This document shows, piece after piece, positions 36,334 to 45,761 of a stretch of 64,000 nt of DNA. The stretch comes from Methanolobus psychrotolerans (GTDB taxonomy: Archaea > Halobacteriota > Methanosarcinia > Methanosarcinales > Methanosarcinaceae), in the NCBI RefSeq assembly GCF_002243045.1, contig NZ_MBKP01000009.1:1-64000 (forward strand), read 5' to 3'. Both the position numbers and the translations under genes were made by a program. Positions within the stretch are counted from its first letter, which is position 1; each line of letters opens with the position of its first letter. The notes under the pieces are model-generated. The model saw only the letters and a program-made list of their open reading frames with translations. It did no database searches and was not told where the DNA came from.

Positions 36334-37614
36334 ATGTTCAACTTCAAGCTCACCAAAACGATGCGTGATGTCCAGTGGTCATTCATCAGCCTTGCCACTG
36401 CATCTTTATCCCACCTGCTGCTAAGGATAGTTCTGGGAAGGGAGCTTGGACCTGAGGGTTTGGGAGTTTACACGCTGGTTTTTACCATTTATCTTTTTGG
36501 AATGCAATTTGCAGGTTTTGGTATTGGATCAGCTTTAACTAAATATGTTGCTGAGTTCAGTGACGAATCCAGCAAAGTCAAAGAATATGTTTCAGCAGGA
36601 TTTTCAAGTTCAATAATCACTGGCGTTATGATGGCCATTGTACTTTATTTAGTATCTGATTTTATAGCTATGTCAGTGTTCCACATTCCTGAAATGGGTG
36701 ACTTTCTTAAATTTGTATCTTTCTGTTTGCCATTCATAGCTATTCAAAAAATGGTATTAGGAGCCTTGGTTGGCCTTCGTAAAATGAAATTGTATGCATT
36801 GATAAATATTATCCAGAACACGTTCATCTTTTTATTATCTATTTACCTGGTTTTGGTCTTAAATGCTGATGTAAGAGGAGCAGTATTTGGTTTTGTTATC
36901 CCTACTATAATAATAAGCATTATATCTGCCTTTTTCATTAAAGACTTGTACAAAATTACATATTTGTCCTTTACAGACAAATTTAAGGACGTAGCATGGT
37001 TTGGATTTTATTTTGTTCTGGCAAATTCAATTGGAATGATTAATACTCAAATTGATAGCTTGATGGTTGGACATTTAATGGATGCTACAAGTGTAGGAAT
37101 ATATGCTGTTGCAATAATAATAATACATGGAATCACGTTGATACCCAATTCTGTTCATACTGCAATAGCACCGCCTATAGCGTATCACTATGGAAAAGGT
37201 GAATATGAAAAGACGATTAATTTGATTAGACAAACGATGCTTAAAGTATTTATTGTCATATTCGTTATTGCTTTAGTATTGGCTTTTTTTGGAGAAACTT
37301 TAATCGTTTTACTATTCACTAATGATTTTATATTTGCATATTCTCCCTTGCTAGTTTTACTAATTGGTTATTCTATTTATTCACCTGTACATTCTGTTGA
37401 CTGTACACTTTTAAGCATAGGGAAAGTTAATGTAATATACAAAATAGCTTTAATATGTGCTATTTGCAATATTATATTCAATATTTTACTAATTCCTAAA
37501 TATGGGATATTAGGTGCCTCATTGGCCACCAGCATGTCAATTATTTTGTTGTCAATATTGAAATTATATTTTATTAAAAAATACGTATTGGATTTGAGAA
37601 ATACTTTAAAATAA
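36334..37614 (+). CDS. Wzx-like polysaccharide flippase (MOP superfamily)
   Basis: A 426-aa membrane protein with 12-14 helices and the polysaccharide biosynthesis pattern near the start (LGPEGLGVYTLVFTIYLF). It should flip lipid-linked oligosaccharides across the membrane for surface glycan or S-layer glycosylation. Codon use is strongly AT-rich compared with the 0-26 kb genes, suggesting transfer. It begins the polysaccharide locus and is preceded by a duplicated leader. GGTAATATC precedes ATG; ribosome site is weak. Confidence 0.88.
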   Translation: MFNFKLTKTMRDVQWSFISLATASLSHLLLRIVLGRELGPEGLGVYTLVFTIYLFGMQFAGFGIGSALTKYVAEFSDESSKVKEYVSAGFSSSIITGVMMAIVLYLVSDFIAMSVFHIPEMGDFLKFVSFCLPFIAIQKMVLGALVGLRKMKLYALINIIQNTFIFLLSIYLVLVLNADVRGAVFGFVIPTIIISIISAFFIKDLYKITYLSFTDKFKDVAWFGFYFVLANSIGMINTQIDSLMVGHLMDATSVGIYAVAIIIIHGITLIPNSVHTAIAPPIAYHYGKGEYEKTINLIRQTMLKVFIVIFVIALVLAFFGETLIVLLFTNDFIFAYSPLLVLLIGYSIYSPVHSVDCTLLSIGKVNVIYKIALICAICNIIFNILLIPKYGILGASLATSMSIILLSILKLYFIKKYVLDLRNTLK

Positions 37615-37634
37615 AGAGAGTTTGTATTAGACTG

Positions 37635-39551
37635 ATGGAAATTTACTGTGGGACGGGTATGGAAAAAGATAACAATAGATTCAAAATAACTGCTAAGTTA
37701 ATTCTATACGCATTACCCATAATGGGCATACTTGGCCTGCTAATCCCAACGATAATTGGCCAATTCAATCTAACACTTTTAGGTAGTTATCTTGCAATCC
37801 CTATGATTGTAGCACCCCTTATTTATCATAAATATAAAGACAACACTTCGGATTCAATAGAATTAAACAACAGAATCTTTATTCTGCTTCTAAGTGTTTA
37901 TTTTATTTGTATTTTTTTAGCTACTATTATTGTGTATATTAGTGAAGTCAGACCAATTTTATTTTACTTAATTGTCACAATAATGAGCTTAATTATATTG
38001 TTTGAAATTTTGCTGTTCAATGATTCAAATATGAAAACAAAGGTCATTCTTTTTCAGTCAATGATATTGATGCTTTGTATCTTGTGGAGTGTAAACCTTA
38101 ACTATTTTTATTATATTTCTCGTACAGATCCGATATTTCATGTTGCAGCAATTGAATCCCTTATAAATAATGCTTATATTGAAGCAGAAATTTTCGAAAT
38201 ATATAAACCGTTTCCCTTGTGGCATGTTTTATGCACTATGGTTTATTACATATCTGCTTTAGATTTACCTATACAAAAAATAATGTTTTTCACAAATGGA
38301 ATTATTTATTCCTTCACTCCTGTAATCACATATCTCATTTCCAGAAAAATATTTAGCAATAACAAGGTTTCATTGTTAAGTGCTTTATTCATAGTTTTAA
38401 ATCCTGATGTGATTGGTTATGGAATGGCATCCATTTCCAGAAGCGTTGTATCTTTTTTATTTTTACTGTTAATATTATCACTTCTCTATAAGTCAAACTT
38501 GAAAATGGTTTTTCTTTCAATAATGTTAATATTCCCAATTGTAATGTACCATACAGCTTCAACTCCTTTTATATTTACAATTCTTTTATTACTATTGATA
38601 GGACAACATATCTACGATAAAAATAAAAACATATTTACATATAACTTTCTAGTAATTTTTATTATATTCAATCTGTTGTATTGGATGTTTTATGCTGAAT
38701 TATTATTTGAAACAATAATAAGTACCATCATAAGAGAAGCACCATCTGGCATAATTACAAGTTCTATCATTTATACGCCCTTAAACGAACTTTTTAATTA
38801 CCTTCAATACACACCTATGCTTTTTTTTGTTATAATTGGTACGCTGGGAACTTTATACTCCAATAGGCTTCCATCAATTGCCAAAATTTTTGTCTTGTTA
38901 GGGCTATTATCAGTTGTGGTAGCTTTTCCTGGTCCAGCACTTCTTATTAATAAATTTGCAGGAAATTTTAATGTAGGAAGATTTGGACAATATTTATTCC
39001 CATTTATTACTTTTGCCATTGCTATTGGTTTTTATACAATGTACAAAACAACACAAAAATATTCAAAAAGTTTTTTGTTATTATTGTTCATATCTCTAGC
39101 TTTTTTATCTGTTTCAAATGATTTTATAGCATCAGACAACCCCATAATCGAAAGACCATTTTATACATATTATCTAACAGAACAAGAAATTAATTCCTTT
39201 AACACTATAGGTATATTTACTTCAGGATCTATTATGTCGGATTATGTAACAACCAGATATACATCTCTTTCAAATACACCCCATAGTGATAAAAGACATA
39301 TTTTGGTGGTTGATTCCACGAACATGAAAGTTTTAAGAGAAAAAGATAATGATGTTTTTTTGATAAGACAGAGTGAATTGTCAAAAAGACCTTTGAAATT
39401 GTATTCTAACACGGATGGATATTTCAAGCCAAATCCATCATGGGAAGGGGGGAGCAAAATCGATTACTACTATAAAGATTTAAGCTTGTGGAATGATTTT
39501 GAATCCTACAATAAAGTTTATGATACAAAGAGTATTCTAGCTTTTACTTGA
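37635..39551 (+). CDS. Multi-spanning GT-C-like membrane protein of polysaccharide locus
   Basis: A 638-aa protein with about 13 membrane helices and a 150-residue C-terminal extracytoplasmic part. The loop SRTDPIFHVAAIESLINNAY after the fifth or sixth helix has an acidic residue then DPIxH, resembling the catalytic loop of archaeal GT-C glycosyltransferases. It could transfer or polymerise glycan units. AT-rich codon use like its neighbour wzx, 20 bp upstream. ATG 37635 is used, although ATG 37659 with GGGACGGG upstream is possible. The exact activity is unknown. Confidence 0.65.
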   Translation: MEIYCGTGMEKDNNRFKITAKLILYALPIMGILGLLIPTIIGQFNLTLLGSYLAIPMIVAPLIYHKYKDNTSDSIELNNRIFILLLSVYFICIFLATIIVYISEVRPILFYLIVTIMSLIILFEILLFNDSNMKTKVILFQSMILMLCILWSVNLNYFYYISRTDPIFHVAAIESLINNAYIEAEIFEIYKPFPLWHVLCTMVYYISALDLPIQKIMFFTNGIIYSFTPVITYLISRKIFSNNKVSLLSALFIVLNPDVIGYGMASISRSVVSFLFLLLILSLLYKSNLKMVFLSIMLIFPIVMYHTASTPFIFTILLLLLIGQHIYDKNKNIFTYNFLVIFIIFNLLYWMFYAELLFETIISTIIREAPSGIITSSIIYTPLNELFNYLQYTPMLFFVIIGTLGTLYSNRLPSIAKIFVLLGLLSVVVAFPGPALLINKFAGNFNVGRFGQYLFPFITFAIAIGFYTMYKTTQKYSKSFLLLLFISLAFLSVSNDFIASDNPIIERPFYTYYLTEQEINSFNTIGIFTSGSIMSDYVTTRYTSLSNTPHSDKRHILVVDSTNMKVLREKDNDVFLIRQSELSKRPLKLYSNTDGYFKPNPSWEGGSKIDYYYKDLSLWNDFESYNKVYDTKSILAFT

Positions 39552-39566
39552 TATTTTACTGTTTGG

Positions 39567-40901
39567 TTATATCTCACTAACAATAAACTTATACTTTCCC
39601 GCTTTCGTCCGCTCTATATGATCCACAAGTTTGAACTCAACATCCCATTTTTGAGATTTGCTTTTCACAATCGAAAGCATAGATTCAAGTTGCTTTTCAT
39701 CAAAGTCCTCGCTTAGTACAAGCTTAATAACAATTTTTTCTAATGATTTTTGTATAACTTGAAACTCTATAACTCCATTGATATTCCCAAATAGATAACT
39801 ATTGAAAAATGCACCGTGAACATATTTACCTTCGGGGGTTTGGAGCATGTCCTGCTGTCTTCCTACAACTTCCTTCAATAACTTAGATTCCCGCCCACAC
39901 CCACAACTATCCTCAATAATATGCCCCATATCTCCGGTCTGATATCTTATAAATAGCATTGCATAATTATTCAGACTTGTCGCGAGAATATCTCCTGTGC
40001 CTTCATCGATCTGAGATTCATTATCATCAACAATTTCCATGATGCTTCTTTCAATATCTATATGTAGGCCATTGTGTTCTGGACACTCGTAAGCACCCAG
40101 ACCACCATCGTTTAGACCATAGGCATCGAAAACATCGCACTCAAAAGCATTGCCAATTGTTTCCCGCATATGAGGAAGAAGTTTTTCAGCTGTTGTGAAT
40201 ACATAATCAGGATTATGGATTTTTATATCATTCTCCTGCAACCATTTCGCATAGAAGTAGATGGAAGATACATATCCTCTGATCGACTTAGGCTGAAATG
40301 AGTTTAAAATATCATTATATTGCTTCATGTCATTCTCGCCCATATCAAATGAAGAGAGCTTTCTGATATTTCGAGTGACCTCGTGGATTTTCTTATCGAG
40401 AACCGATTTAGTCCCAACGCCAAGGGAAGAACCTGCAAGAAAAGCCATTTTATCTCCAAGTTCATAGCCTGCGTATCCCCACCCACGATAAAGTAGAGCA
40501 GCACTCAAAAACCTATCAGATTTCAGCAATCTGTATTTGAAAGGAGTACCTGTGGAACCACCGGTTGCCTGCTCATAATATTTCATGGAAGACAGAGTTG
40601 CAGGTTTAAAATCTTCCCAGTTTGATTTAATTATATCTTTAGTGAGTATAGGCAGTTTTTCTAAGTCTTCAATAGTTCGAATATCTTCAGGAGATAAGTT
40701 TAGCTCTTTGAAAAGCCTGTGATAATAGGGAACGTTCTCATAAGCAAAGCTGATCATATGCCTAAGCTGCTTTTCCTGCTGTACCTTCTGCTCATCGTAT
40801 GGTTTCCATTGGTTTTTTACCACATTCTTATATGTTGAATGAAATTTAGGATATTGTGTCTGGTGAGCGAGTACGAATAGTGGTTTGTGCAGCATTTTCA
40901 T
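39567..40901 (-). CDS. CapK/PaaK-like adenylate-forming ligase
   Basis: A 444-aa member of COG1541. The AMP-binding loop is ATGGSTGTPF, with downstream DAYGLNDGG and RYQTGDMG motifs. CapK-like members in polysaccharide loci probably activate an acid for attachment to the glycan; the substrate is unknown. It overlaps the DUF354 gene by 4 bp on its 5' side, so the two are co-translated. It is convergent with the GT-C gene, 15 bp away. Confidence 0.85.
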   Translation of the reverse strand: MKMLHKPLFVLAHQTQYPKFHSTYKNVVKNQWKPYDEQKVQQEKQLRHMISFAYENVPYYHRLFKELNLSPEDIRTIEDLEKLPILTKDIIKSNWEDFKPATLSSMKYYEQATGGSTGTPFKYRLLKSDRFLSAALLYRGWGYAGYELGDKMAFLAGSSLGVGTKSVLDKKIHEVTRNIRKLSSFDMGENDMKQYNDILNSFQPKSIRGYVSSIYFYAKWLQENDIKIHNPDYVFTTAEKLLPHMRETIGNAFECDVFDAYGLNDGGLGAYECPEHNGLHIDIERSIMEIVDDNESQIDEGTGDILATSLNNYAMLFIRYQTGDMGHIIEDSCGCGRESKLLKEVVGRQQDMLQTPEGKYVHGAFFNSYLFGNINGVIEFQVIQKSLEKIVIKLVLSEDFDEKQLESMLSIVKSKSQKWDVEFKLVDHIERTKAGKYKFIVSEI

Positions 40902-41938
40902 CCCATTTTATTTTCATTGTAATAATTCTCAACGAACTTTACCATGAACTCTGTTACATCAATTTTTTCTTCAAGAAGTATATTTCTTTTAGCTTTCCAT
41001 TCTTCTTTGAGGTATGGTTTTTGGAGAAATTCTATTGCCTTTGATAATGCAGCCTCTTCTTCTTTGAATGAAAATATCATACCATATTTGTCTTCAAGTT
41101 CTGTGAAATTACCCATTGTGCCAGAAAGAGAAGAGATAAATATTGCAGGTGTTCCCAGAACAGCAGCTTCAGAAGCTGTAGTGCCCCCTTCTCCGATATA
41201 GATGGTTGCATAATAAAGCAGATCAAGGAGTTTTTCTGAAGATACTTTTATCTTGTATTTTTCAAAGTCAGGACCAAGGTCTGCTTCAGAAGTTATGAGA
41301 ACATGAGCATATTTTTCAAGCTCTTTTAAGACTTCCAATTTGTTCTTTATGCCATGATGTCCAACATCATGACTGGCACCCCATGAAACAAATCTTACAA
41401 TGATGAATCTGTCGTTCTCTGTTAATCCTATATCCTGCAAAACATCTGGGTTTGGAGTAAAGTAATTGGGGTGCAAATATGCAAGCTCGTGATAACCTTC
41501 ATAAGTGACTTGTTTTTTTCCAATGGATTTATTGAAGCACGAGGGAGTACAAATAACATCTGAAAACGGATATGTGATCTTCTGGGCAAAAATTGCATGC
41601 TCAGTATCATTAAAAATAATTGATTTTTTTCTCAACAGCCATGATACATGAGCAACAGGAGGATTTAAAATACCGGTCAGAACATCGGGTTTGAATTTTC
41701 GGGAGATCTGCAGGAGTTTGTAATCCCTGATTATCCATTCCTTGATCAGGTTTCCTTTTCCCTGCTTCATTGATGAAAGAACTGTGTGCTCGATGCCATA
41801 GGCTTTCAGGAGTTTTACAGTTACCTCTTTATCCCTGGCAGTGACAAGAACTTCATGGCCTCGGTTTTCAAGCTCTTTGATCGTGTTCTTGTAGAAATGG
41901 ACGTGTGCAGGGTGACCGATATCAATCAAAACTTTCAT
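40898..41938 (-). CDS. DUF354 family GT-B-like protein
   Basis: A 346-aa protein with DIGHPAHVHFYKNTIKEL at the N-terminus and GEGGTTASEAAVLGTPAIFI near the C-terminus. Both are typical of DUF354 and of the GT-B fold shared with UDP-GlcNAc 2-epimerase and MurG. A sugar-nucleotide epimerase or glycosyltransferase is likely. The track starts at GTG 41947, which lies inside the ribosome site GGTGA; ATG 41938 is the true start. It overlaps the CapK-like gene by 4 bp (ATGA). Confidence 0.85.
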   Translation of the reverse strand: MKVLIDIGHPAHVHFYKNTIKELENRGHEVLVTARDKEVTVKLLKAYGIEHTVLSSMKQGKGNLIKEWIIRDYKLLQISRKFKPDVLTGILNPPVAHVSWLLRKKSIIFNDTEHAIFAQKITYPFSDVICTPSCFNKSIGKKQVTYEGYHELAYLHPNYFTPNPDVLQDIGLTENDRFIIVRFVSWGASHDVGHHGIKNKLEVLKELEKYAHVLITSEADLGPDFEKYKIKVSSEKLLDLLYYATIYIGEGGTTASEAAVLGTPAIFISSLSGTMGNFTELEDKYGMIFSFKEEEAALSKAIEFLQKPYLKEEWKAKRNILLEEKIDVTEFMVKFVENYYNENKMG

Positions 41939-41985
41939 TATGTTCACCTTACATATTTAAAGAAAGGGTCCGTATTTACTGCATC

Positions 41986-42531
41986 ATGCTCCCTTTCGCA
42001 CACATCGGCATAACCCTTGCACTCTTCTACATAGCCGCAAAGGCCTTTCCAAAAATTCGACCCCATATAAGCTACTGGTATGTGGTCATAGGGTCTATGC
42101 TGCCGGATATTATTGATAAGCTCATAGGGAGGGTGCTCTTTGAGGATATCTTTGCAAGCGGGAGGATCTTTGCGCATACTTTGCTCTTTGTTGTGGTGCT
42201 GAGCATGGCAGGCTACTATCTTTTGCGCAGGAGGAACGATGCAAAAGTGCTCATGCTGGCAGGCGGGAGTTTTGTGCATATTGTGCTGGACAGTATGTGG
42301 AAAAGCCCGCAGACTTTGTTCTGGCCTTTGATGGGGCTGGGCTTTGGCAGGGGGACTGAGTATGGGTCCTTCTGGACCTATCTTGCCGTGGTTTACAGGA
42401 ACCTTGGGAGGATAGGGGACCCGGAGGTGCTTTCCATGTTCATGGGGGAGATAGTGGGGCTTGCTGTGATAATTGTTTTTGGGCTGGGTTATCTCAGGAG
42501 CAGGGTGATGGAGGGGAAGAGCAGGCGTTGA
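41986..42531 (+). CDS. Metal-dependent hydrolase-like membrane protein (YdjM-type)
   Basis: A 181-aa membrane protein with four to five helices. It starts MLPFAHIGITLALFY with IGSMLPDIIDKL, IFAHTLLF and FVHIVLDSMW, the His/Asp pattern of the YdjM inner-membrane hydrolase family. ATG 41986 (not 41905 in the track) fits. ATATTTAAAG at 41953 places the transcript start close to ATG, and no SD is present, so the message is probably leaderless. A frameshifted fragment of a paralogue lies at 47774. Confidence 0.8.
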   Translation: MLPFAHIGITLALFYIAAKAFPKIRPHISYWYVVIGSMLPDIIDKLIGRVLFEDIFASGRIFAHTLLFVVVLSMAGYYLLRRRNDAKVLMLAGGSFVHIVLDSMWKSPQTLFWPLMGLGFGRGTEYGSFWTYLAVVYRNLGRIGDPEVLSMFMGEIVGLAVIIVFGLGYLRSRVMEGKSRR

Positions 42532-42609
42532 ACTGCTGTGGGATCCTGCCAGTGCAATGTAGTTAGAAAAGGTCATTGTTCTATTACCATCCCTTTTTTG
42601 ATTGAATAT

Positions 42610-44169
42610 TCAGATACTATGAGGGTTACTCATCGCACAATTGCATTCCTGCATATCAAAGAGCATGGCAAACAGGGTGAACTGTATGCCTGTGATCAGG
42701 AAGACTGCATCAAGCAGGGGGAGGTTGGTGGAGACGGTCCAGCCAAGCAGCAGTTTTGCCGCAAGGATGTAGCCGCCAAGCAGCACACCCAATGGCACCA
42801 GTATCATGCCGAATATGTAGAACAGCACCAGAGGGTGGAAGCTCAGGACCATGTACTTTGTTTTGAGTCTCCAGAGGAACTTGCGGAAGAGCATTATTGA
42901 AACTCTGCCCATGTATTTGCTGTATTTTATGGAGGAGCGTTCCTGGCCGTAGCGGGCTGGCATGGTTATGTCAAGGGTGCGGAAGCCGAAGGTGTTGAGT
43001 TTGACAAGCATGTCGTTGCAGTAGCCGTAGTAAGTGTAAAGGTTGTGAAGGTCCATGTTAGAGAGGGCCTTTTTGGAGATGGCTGTGTAGCCGTTCTGGG
43101 GGTCCATGATGTGCCAGTAGCCGCTGGAGATCTTGGTGATCATAGTGAGCAGGCCGTTGCCGAATGCTCTCCATTTGCTCATGCCTACACGGAACTCCTC
43201 ACTGAGCAGGCGGTTGCCTTTTGTGTAGTCAGCTTTGCCTTCGATGATAGGCATCAGGAGATTGGGGAGCTGCATGGGGTTCATCTGGTTGTCACCGCCC
43301 ATGACGGCGATCAGGTCCATGTTCTCCTTCAGTGCATTCTGGTAACCGTGGAGGATAGCTGCACCGACTCCCTGGTTCACTGCGTGGGTGATAATGTGCA
43401 GACGGGGGTCATCTATGGACTCCAGCACCTCGGCTGTACTGTCTGTACTGCAGTCATTGATGACATATATGCGGTCCACGTATTCGGGGATGCCGTTCAC
43501 GGTGACCTTGATGAGTTTCTCCTCGTTGTAGGCAGGAACAACGACTCCTATGCGATATTTCTGTAAAACATCAAGATCGTGATTCCATAAACGTGATGCA
43601 GGAAGCGTTTTTATATCATGGCCTGCAGTTTTTGCATCCATGATCAGGGAAAGTTCAACTGCAGTGCCATTCTCATAGAATTGAAGCGAATCAAAAGTAC
43701 TTGATGAAAATGCAGTGAATCCCATGCCCAGATCTACAAGACCCTGGCTCACGCCAGTATCGCAAAGCAAGGAACCTTCAAGATTATCGTCCATGCCTAA
43801 AAGAGATAGAACCTCCTTATCTTTAAAAGAGGTATTTCCCGAAACAACATCCGCCTGAAGCCAGTATATAGGCTCAACAAGCTTTGGTATGTCTTCAGGA
43901 TTATGATAGCCATTTGCGTAAAGAGTGACTATTATCCTCGGTTTAAGTTCCCTTGCAACCCTGAATCCTGATCTCAGGGCTTCAGCCCTTCCCATGTTAG
44001 TCTCATGCCTTACAAGCCTGACACCAAGGCTCTGAGCAATAAAAGCAGTTGCATCTTTGCTGCAATCATCAACTACAACGATCTCATCCACATAGTGTTT
44101 TGCTTTTTTTATCACATCGTGTATGTGAACTTCCTCATTGAATGCAGGAATTACAGCTACAATTGTCAT
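42610..44169 (-). CDS. Tandem GT2 glycosyltransferase with membrane tail
   Basis: A 519-aa fusion of two GT2 domains. The first (1-205) has VIPAFNEE and VVVDDCSKDAT but reads LYANGYHNPEDIP where LDADGQHNPEDIP is expected, so the metal-binding DxD is missing and it is probably inactive. The second (207-400) has VVVPAYNEEKLI, VINDCSTDST and AVMGGDNQMNP. Two helices (about 440-510) anchor the protein. A dolichol-phosphate sugar synthase-like role for the second domain is plausible. ATG 44169 with GGGTGG seven bases upstream is preferred over 44184. Confidence 0.85.
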   Translation of the reverse strand: MTIVAVIPAFNEEVHIHDVIKKAKHYVDEIVVVDDCSKDATAFIAQSLGVRLVRHETNMGRAEALRSGFRVARELKPRIIVTLYANGYHNPEDIPKLVEPIYWLQADVVSGNTSFKDKEVLSLLGMDDNLEGSLLCDTGVSQGLVDLGMGFTAFSSSTFDSLQFYENGTAVELSLIMDAKTAGHDIKTLPASRLWNHDLDVLQKYRIGVVVPAYNEEKLIKVTVNGIPEYVDRIYVINDCSTDSTAEVLESIDDPRLHIITHAVNQGVGAAILHGYQNALKENMDLIAVMGGDNQMNPMQLPNLLMPIIEGKADYTKGNRLLSEEFRVGMSKWRAFGNGLLTMITKISSGYWHIMDPQNGYTAISKKALSNMDLHNLYTYYGYCNDMLVKLNTFGFRTLDITMPARYGQERSSIKYSKYMGRVSIMLFRKFLWRLKTKYMVLSFHPLVLFYIFGMILVPLGVLLGGYILAAKLLLGWTVSTNLPLLDAVFLITGIQFTLFAMLFDMQECNCAMSNPHSI

Positions 44170-44235
44170 ACTGGTACCACCCATTTTTTTTTGTTGCGCG
44201 CATCGTCACAGACCGTAAATCAGATTCAGGCGCAG

Positions 44236-44254
44236 GCATATATTGTATATATGC
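44236..44254. promoter_or_regulatory. AT-rich dyad upstream of the GT2 gene
   Basis: GCATATATTGTATATATGC has 7-bp inverted arms and TATA-like content 67 bp from ATG 44169. It may be the promoter, or an operator over it. The rest of the 44170-44530 gap shows no gene. Confidence 0.4.
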
Positions 44255-44530
44255 GTTACATCTATCCTGTGCACAGTATGAAGATTACTTATCACATATA
44301 AAAGTTTCCTTATTAGTACGCAATTTGTTTTATAATTAAAGTTAAATATAACAATGTACAGATATTTTAGTTTGTTCGCTGGATTGCGAATAAATTTGCA
44401 CGCAGGATCGCAAGTATATTACTATGGATAAAGAAATTGATCATGAACCAAAAAACAGGGGACACTACATCCATATACAAAAGAAAGAGGTGGTTCGGTT
44501 ATTTTCTGTAATTCTCTCTATTATTTGTTA

Positions 44531-44716
44531 CTATCCGGGGACCTCTCCCGTGTGGTTACACGGGTGAGATAGGGAAACAATGGGGGTGGGAGTAACTGGA
44601 GGAGACCCTGCAGAGAAGATACGGTATTTGCCACAATACGTGCCACCGCCGCTGCTGGTGCAGGTAAGGGCTGAAGAGCTGGCATGTTCACACTTGTCAT
44701 AGTATTTACACTTCAT
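44531..44716 (-). CDS. Small cysteine-rich protein, copy 1
   Basis: Sixty-one residues with CKYYDKC, then two further Cys in TCTSSGGGTYCGKYR, a spacing C-x5-C-x9-C-x8-C that could bind zinc or an iron-sulfur cluster. The first 36 residues are almost identical to the second copy at 48030; the tails differ completely, so the conserved part is the domain. Ribosome site GAGGG lies 6 bases upstream of ATG and a TATA box ACTATATATTTG is about 50 bp away, both conserved in copy 2. Its 3' part includes the hairpin CCCGTGT-GGTT-ACACGGG (44549-44566). Confidence 0.7.
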   Translation of the reverse strand: MKCKYYDKCEHASSSALTCTSSGGGTYCGKYRIFSAGSPPVTPTPIVSLSHPCNHTGEVPG

Positions 44717-44811
44717 GATATTCCCTCTATATATTTACATTATTATTACTCAAATATATAGTTTTGGAATTATAATTGTGCAACGTGTAGCAGATCGGCG
44801 TTGGTGGTATA

Positions 44812-45475
44812 GAATGAACATCTGCGTTCATCTGCGTTTATCAGCGGCTCACTATTAAAACTAAAACCACAGATGAACACAGATAAACACAGATGAGAAT
44901 AAACGATATCTGCGTTCATCTGCGTTTATCTGCGGTCCACTATTAACTAAAACCACAGATGAACACGGATAAACACAGATGATAATAACCAATATCTGCG
45001 TTTATCTGCGGTTCACTATTAACTAAAACCACAGATGAACACGGATAAACACAGATGATAAAAGCCAATATCTGCGTTTATCTGCGTTTATCAGCGGCTC
45101 GCTATCAAAACTAAAACCACAGATGAACACGGATAAACACAGATGATAATAACCAATATCTGCGTTCATCTGCGTTTATCTGCGGCTCACTATTAACTAA
45201 AACCGCAGATGAACACGGATAAACACAGATGATAATAACCAATATCTGCGTTCATCTGCGTTTATCTGCGGTCCACTATTAACTAAAACCACAGATGAAC
45301 ACAGATAAACACAGATGAGAATAAACGATATCTGCGTTCATCTGCGTTTATCTGCGGTTCACTATTAACTAAAACCGCAGATGAACACGGATAAACACAG
45401 ATGATAATAACCAATATCTGCGTGCATCTGTGTTTATCAGCGGTTCGCTATTGACAAAAACCACAGATGAACACG
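44812..45475 (-). repeat. Array of palindromic 86-bp repeats (minus orientation)
   Basis: Eight units of the family seen at 33334, in reverse orientation. ACC(A/G)CAGATGAACAC begins near 44867, 44953, 45029, 45117, 45203, 45289, 45375 and 45461. Spacing is 86 bp, except one 76 (lost one 10-bp box) and one 88. Loops read GATAATAACCAA or GAGAATAAACGA. No gene is inside. Confidence 0.9.
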
Positions 45476-45761
45476 AATACAAAACAACCACCCGCCGCAG
45501 GCGGCACCTTCCATCATCACTGAATAAAGTCAAACTTTATTGTCATAACAATAATTGTATACACAATAATACTTAACACTTACCAGAACAGATCCACAAC
45601 ATCCACCATAGTAACTCAGACCCACAACCAACCCACAGCAGGATGCACCTTCCATCGTCAACAAACAACATACTCCGCGACAAAAACAACGATCAGCGCA
45701 AATACAAAGATCAGCGCGGATACAAAAACAAGAGCCACAACCACCCGATCCCGGACAACCA
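45476..45761. repeat. Dispersed repeat flank of the AlbA_2 gene
   Basis: It holds CCGCCGCAGGCGGC (hairpin core), an ATTGT-ATAC-ACAAT dyad near 45553, and GATCAGCGCGGATACAA sequence. The same order recurs at 48380-48715, partly at 47510-47640 and 50100-50290. It extends into the last codons of the AlbA_2 gene, so these copies derive from its 3' end. Confidence 0.7.

Noticed and set aside
42538-42900. 120-aa plus-strand ORF antisense to the GT2 gene
   Set aside because: It is the shadow of a well supported gene on the other strand, with composition typical of antisense frames.
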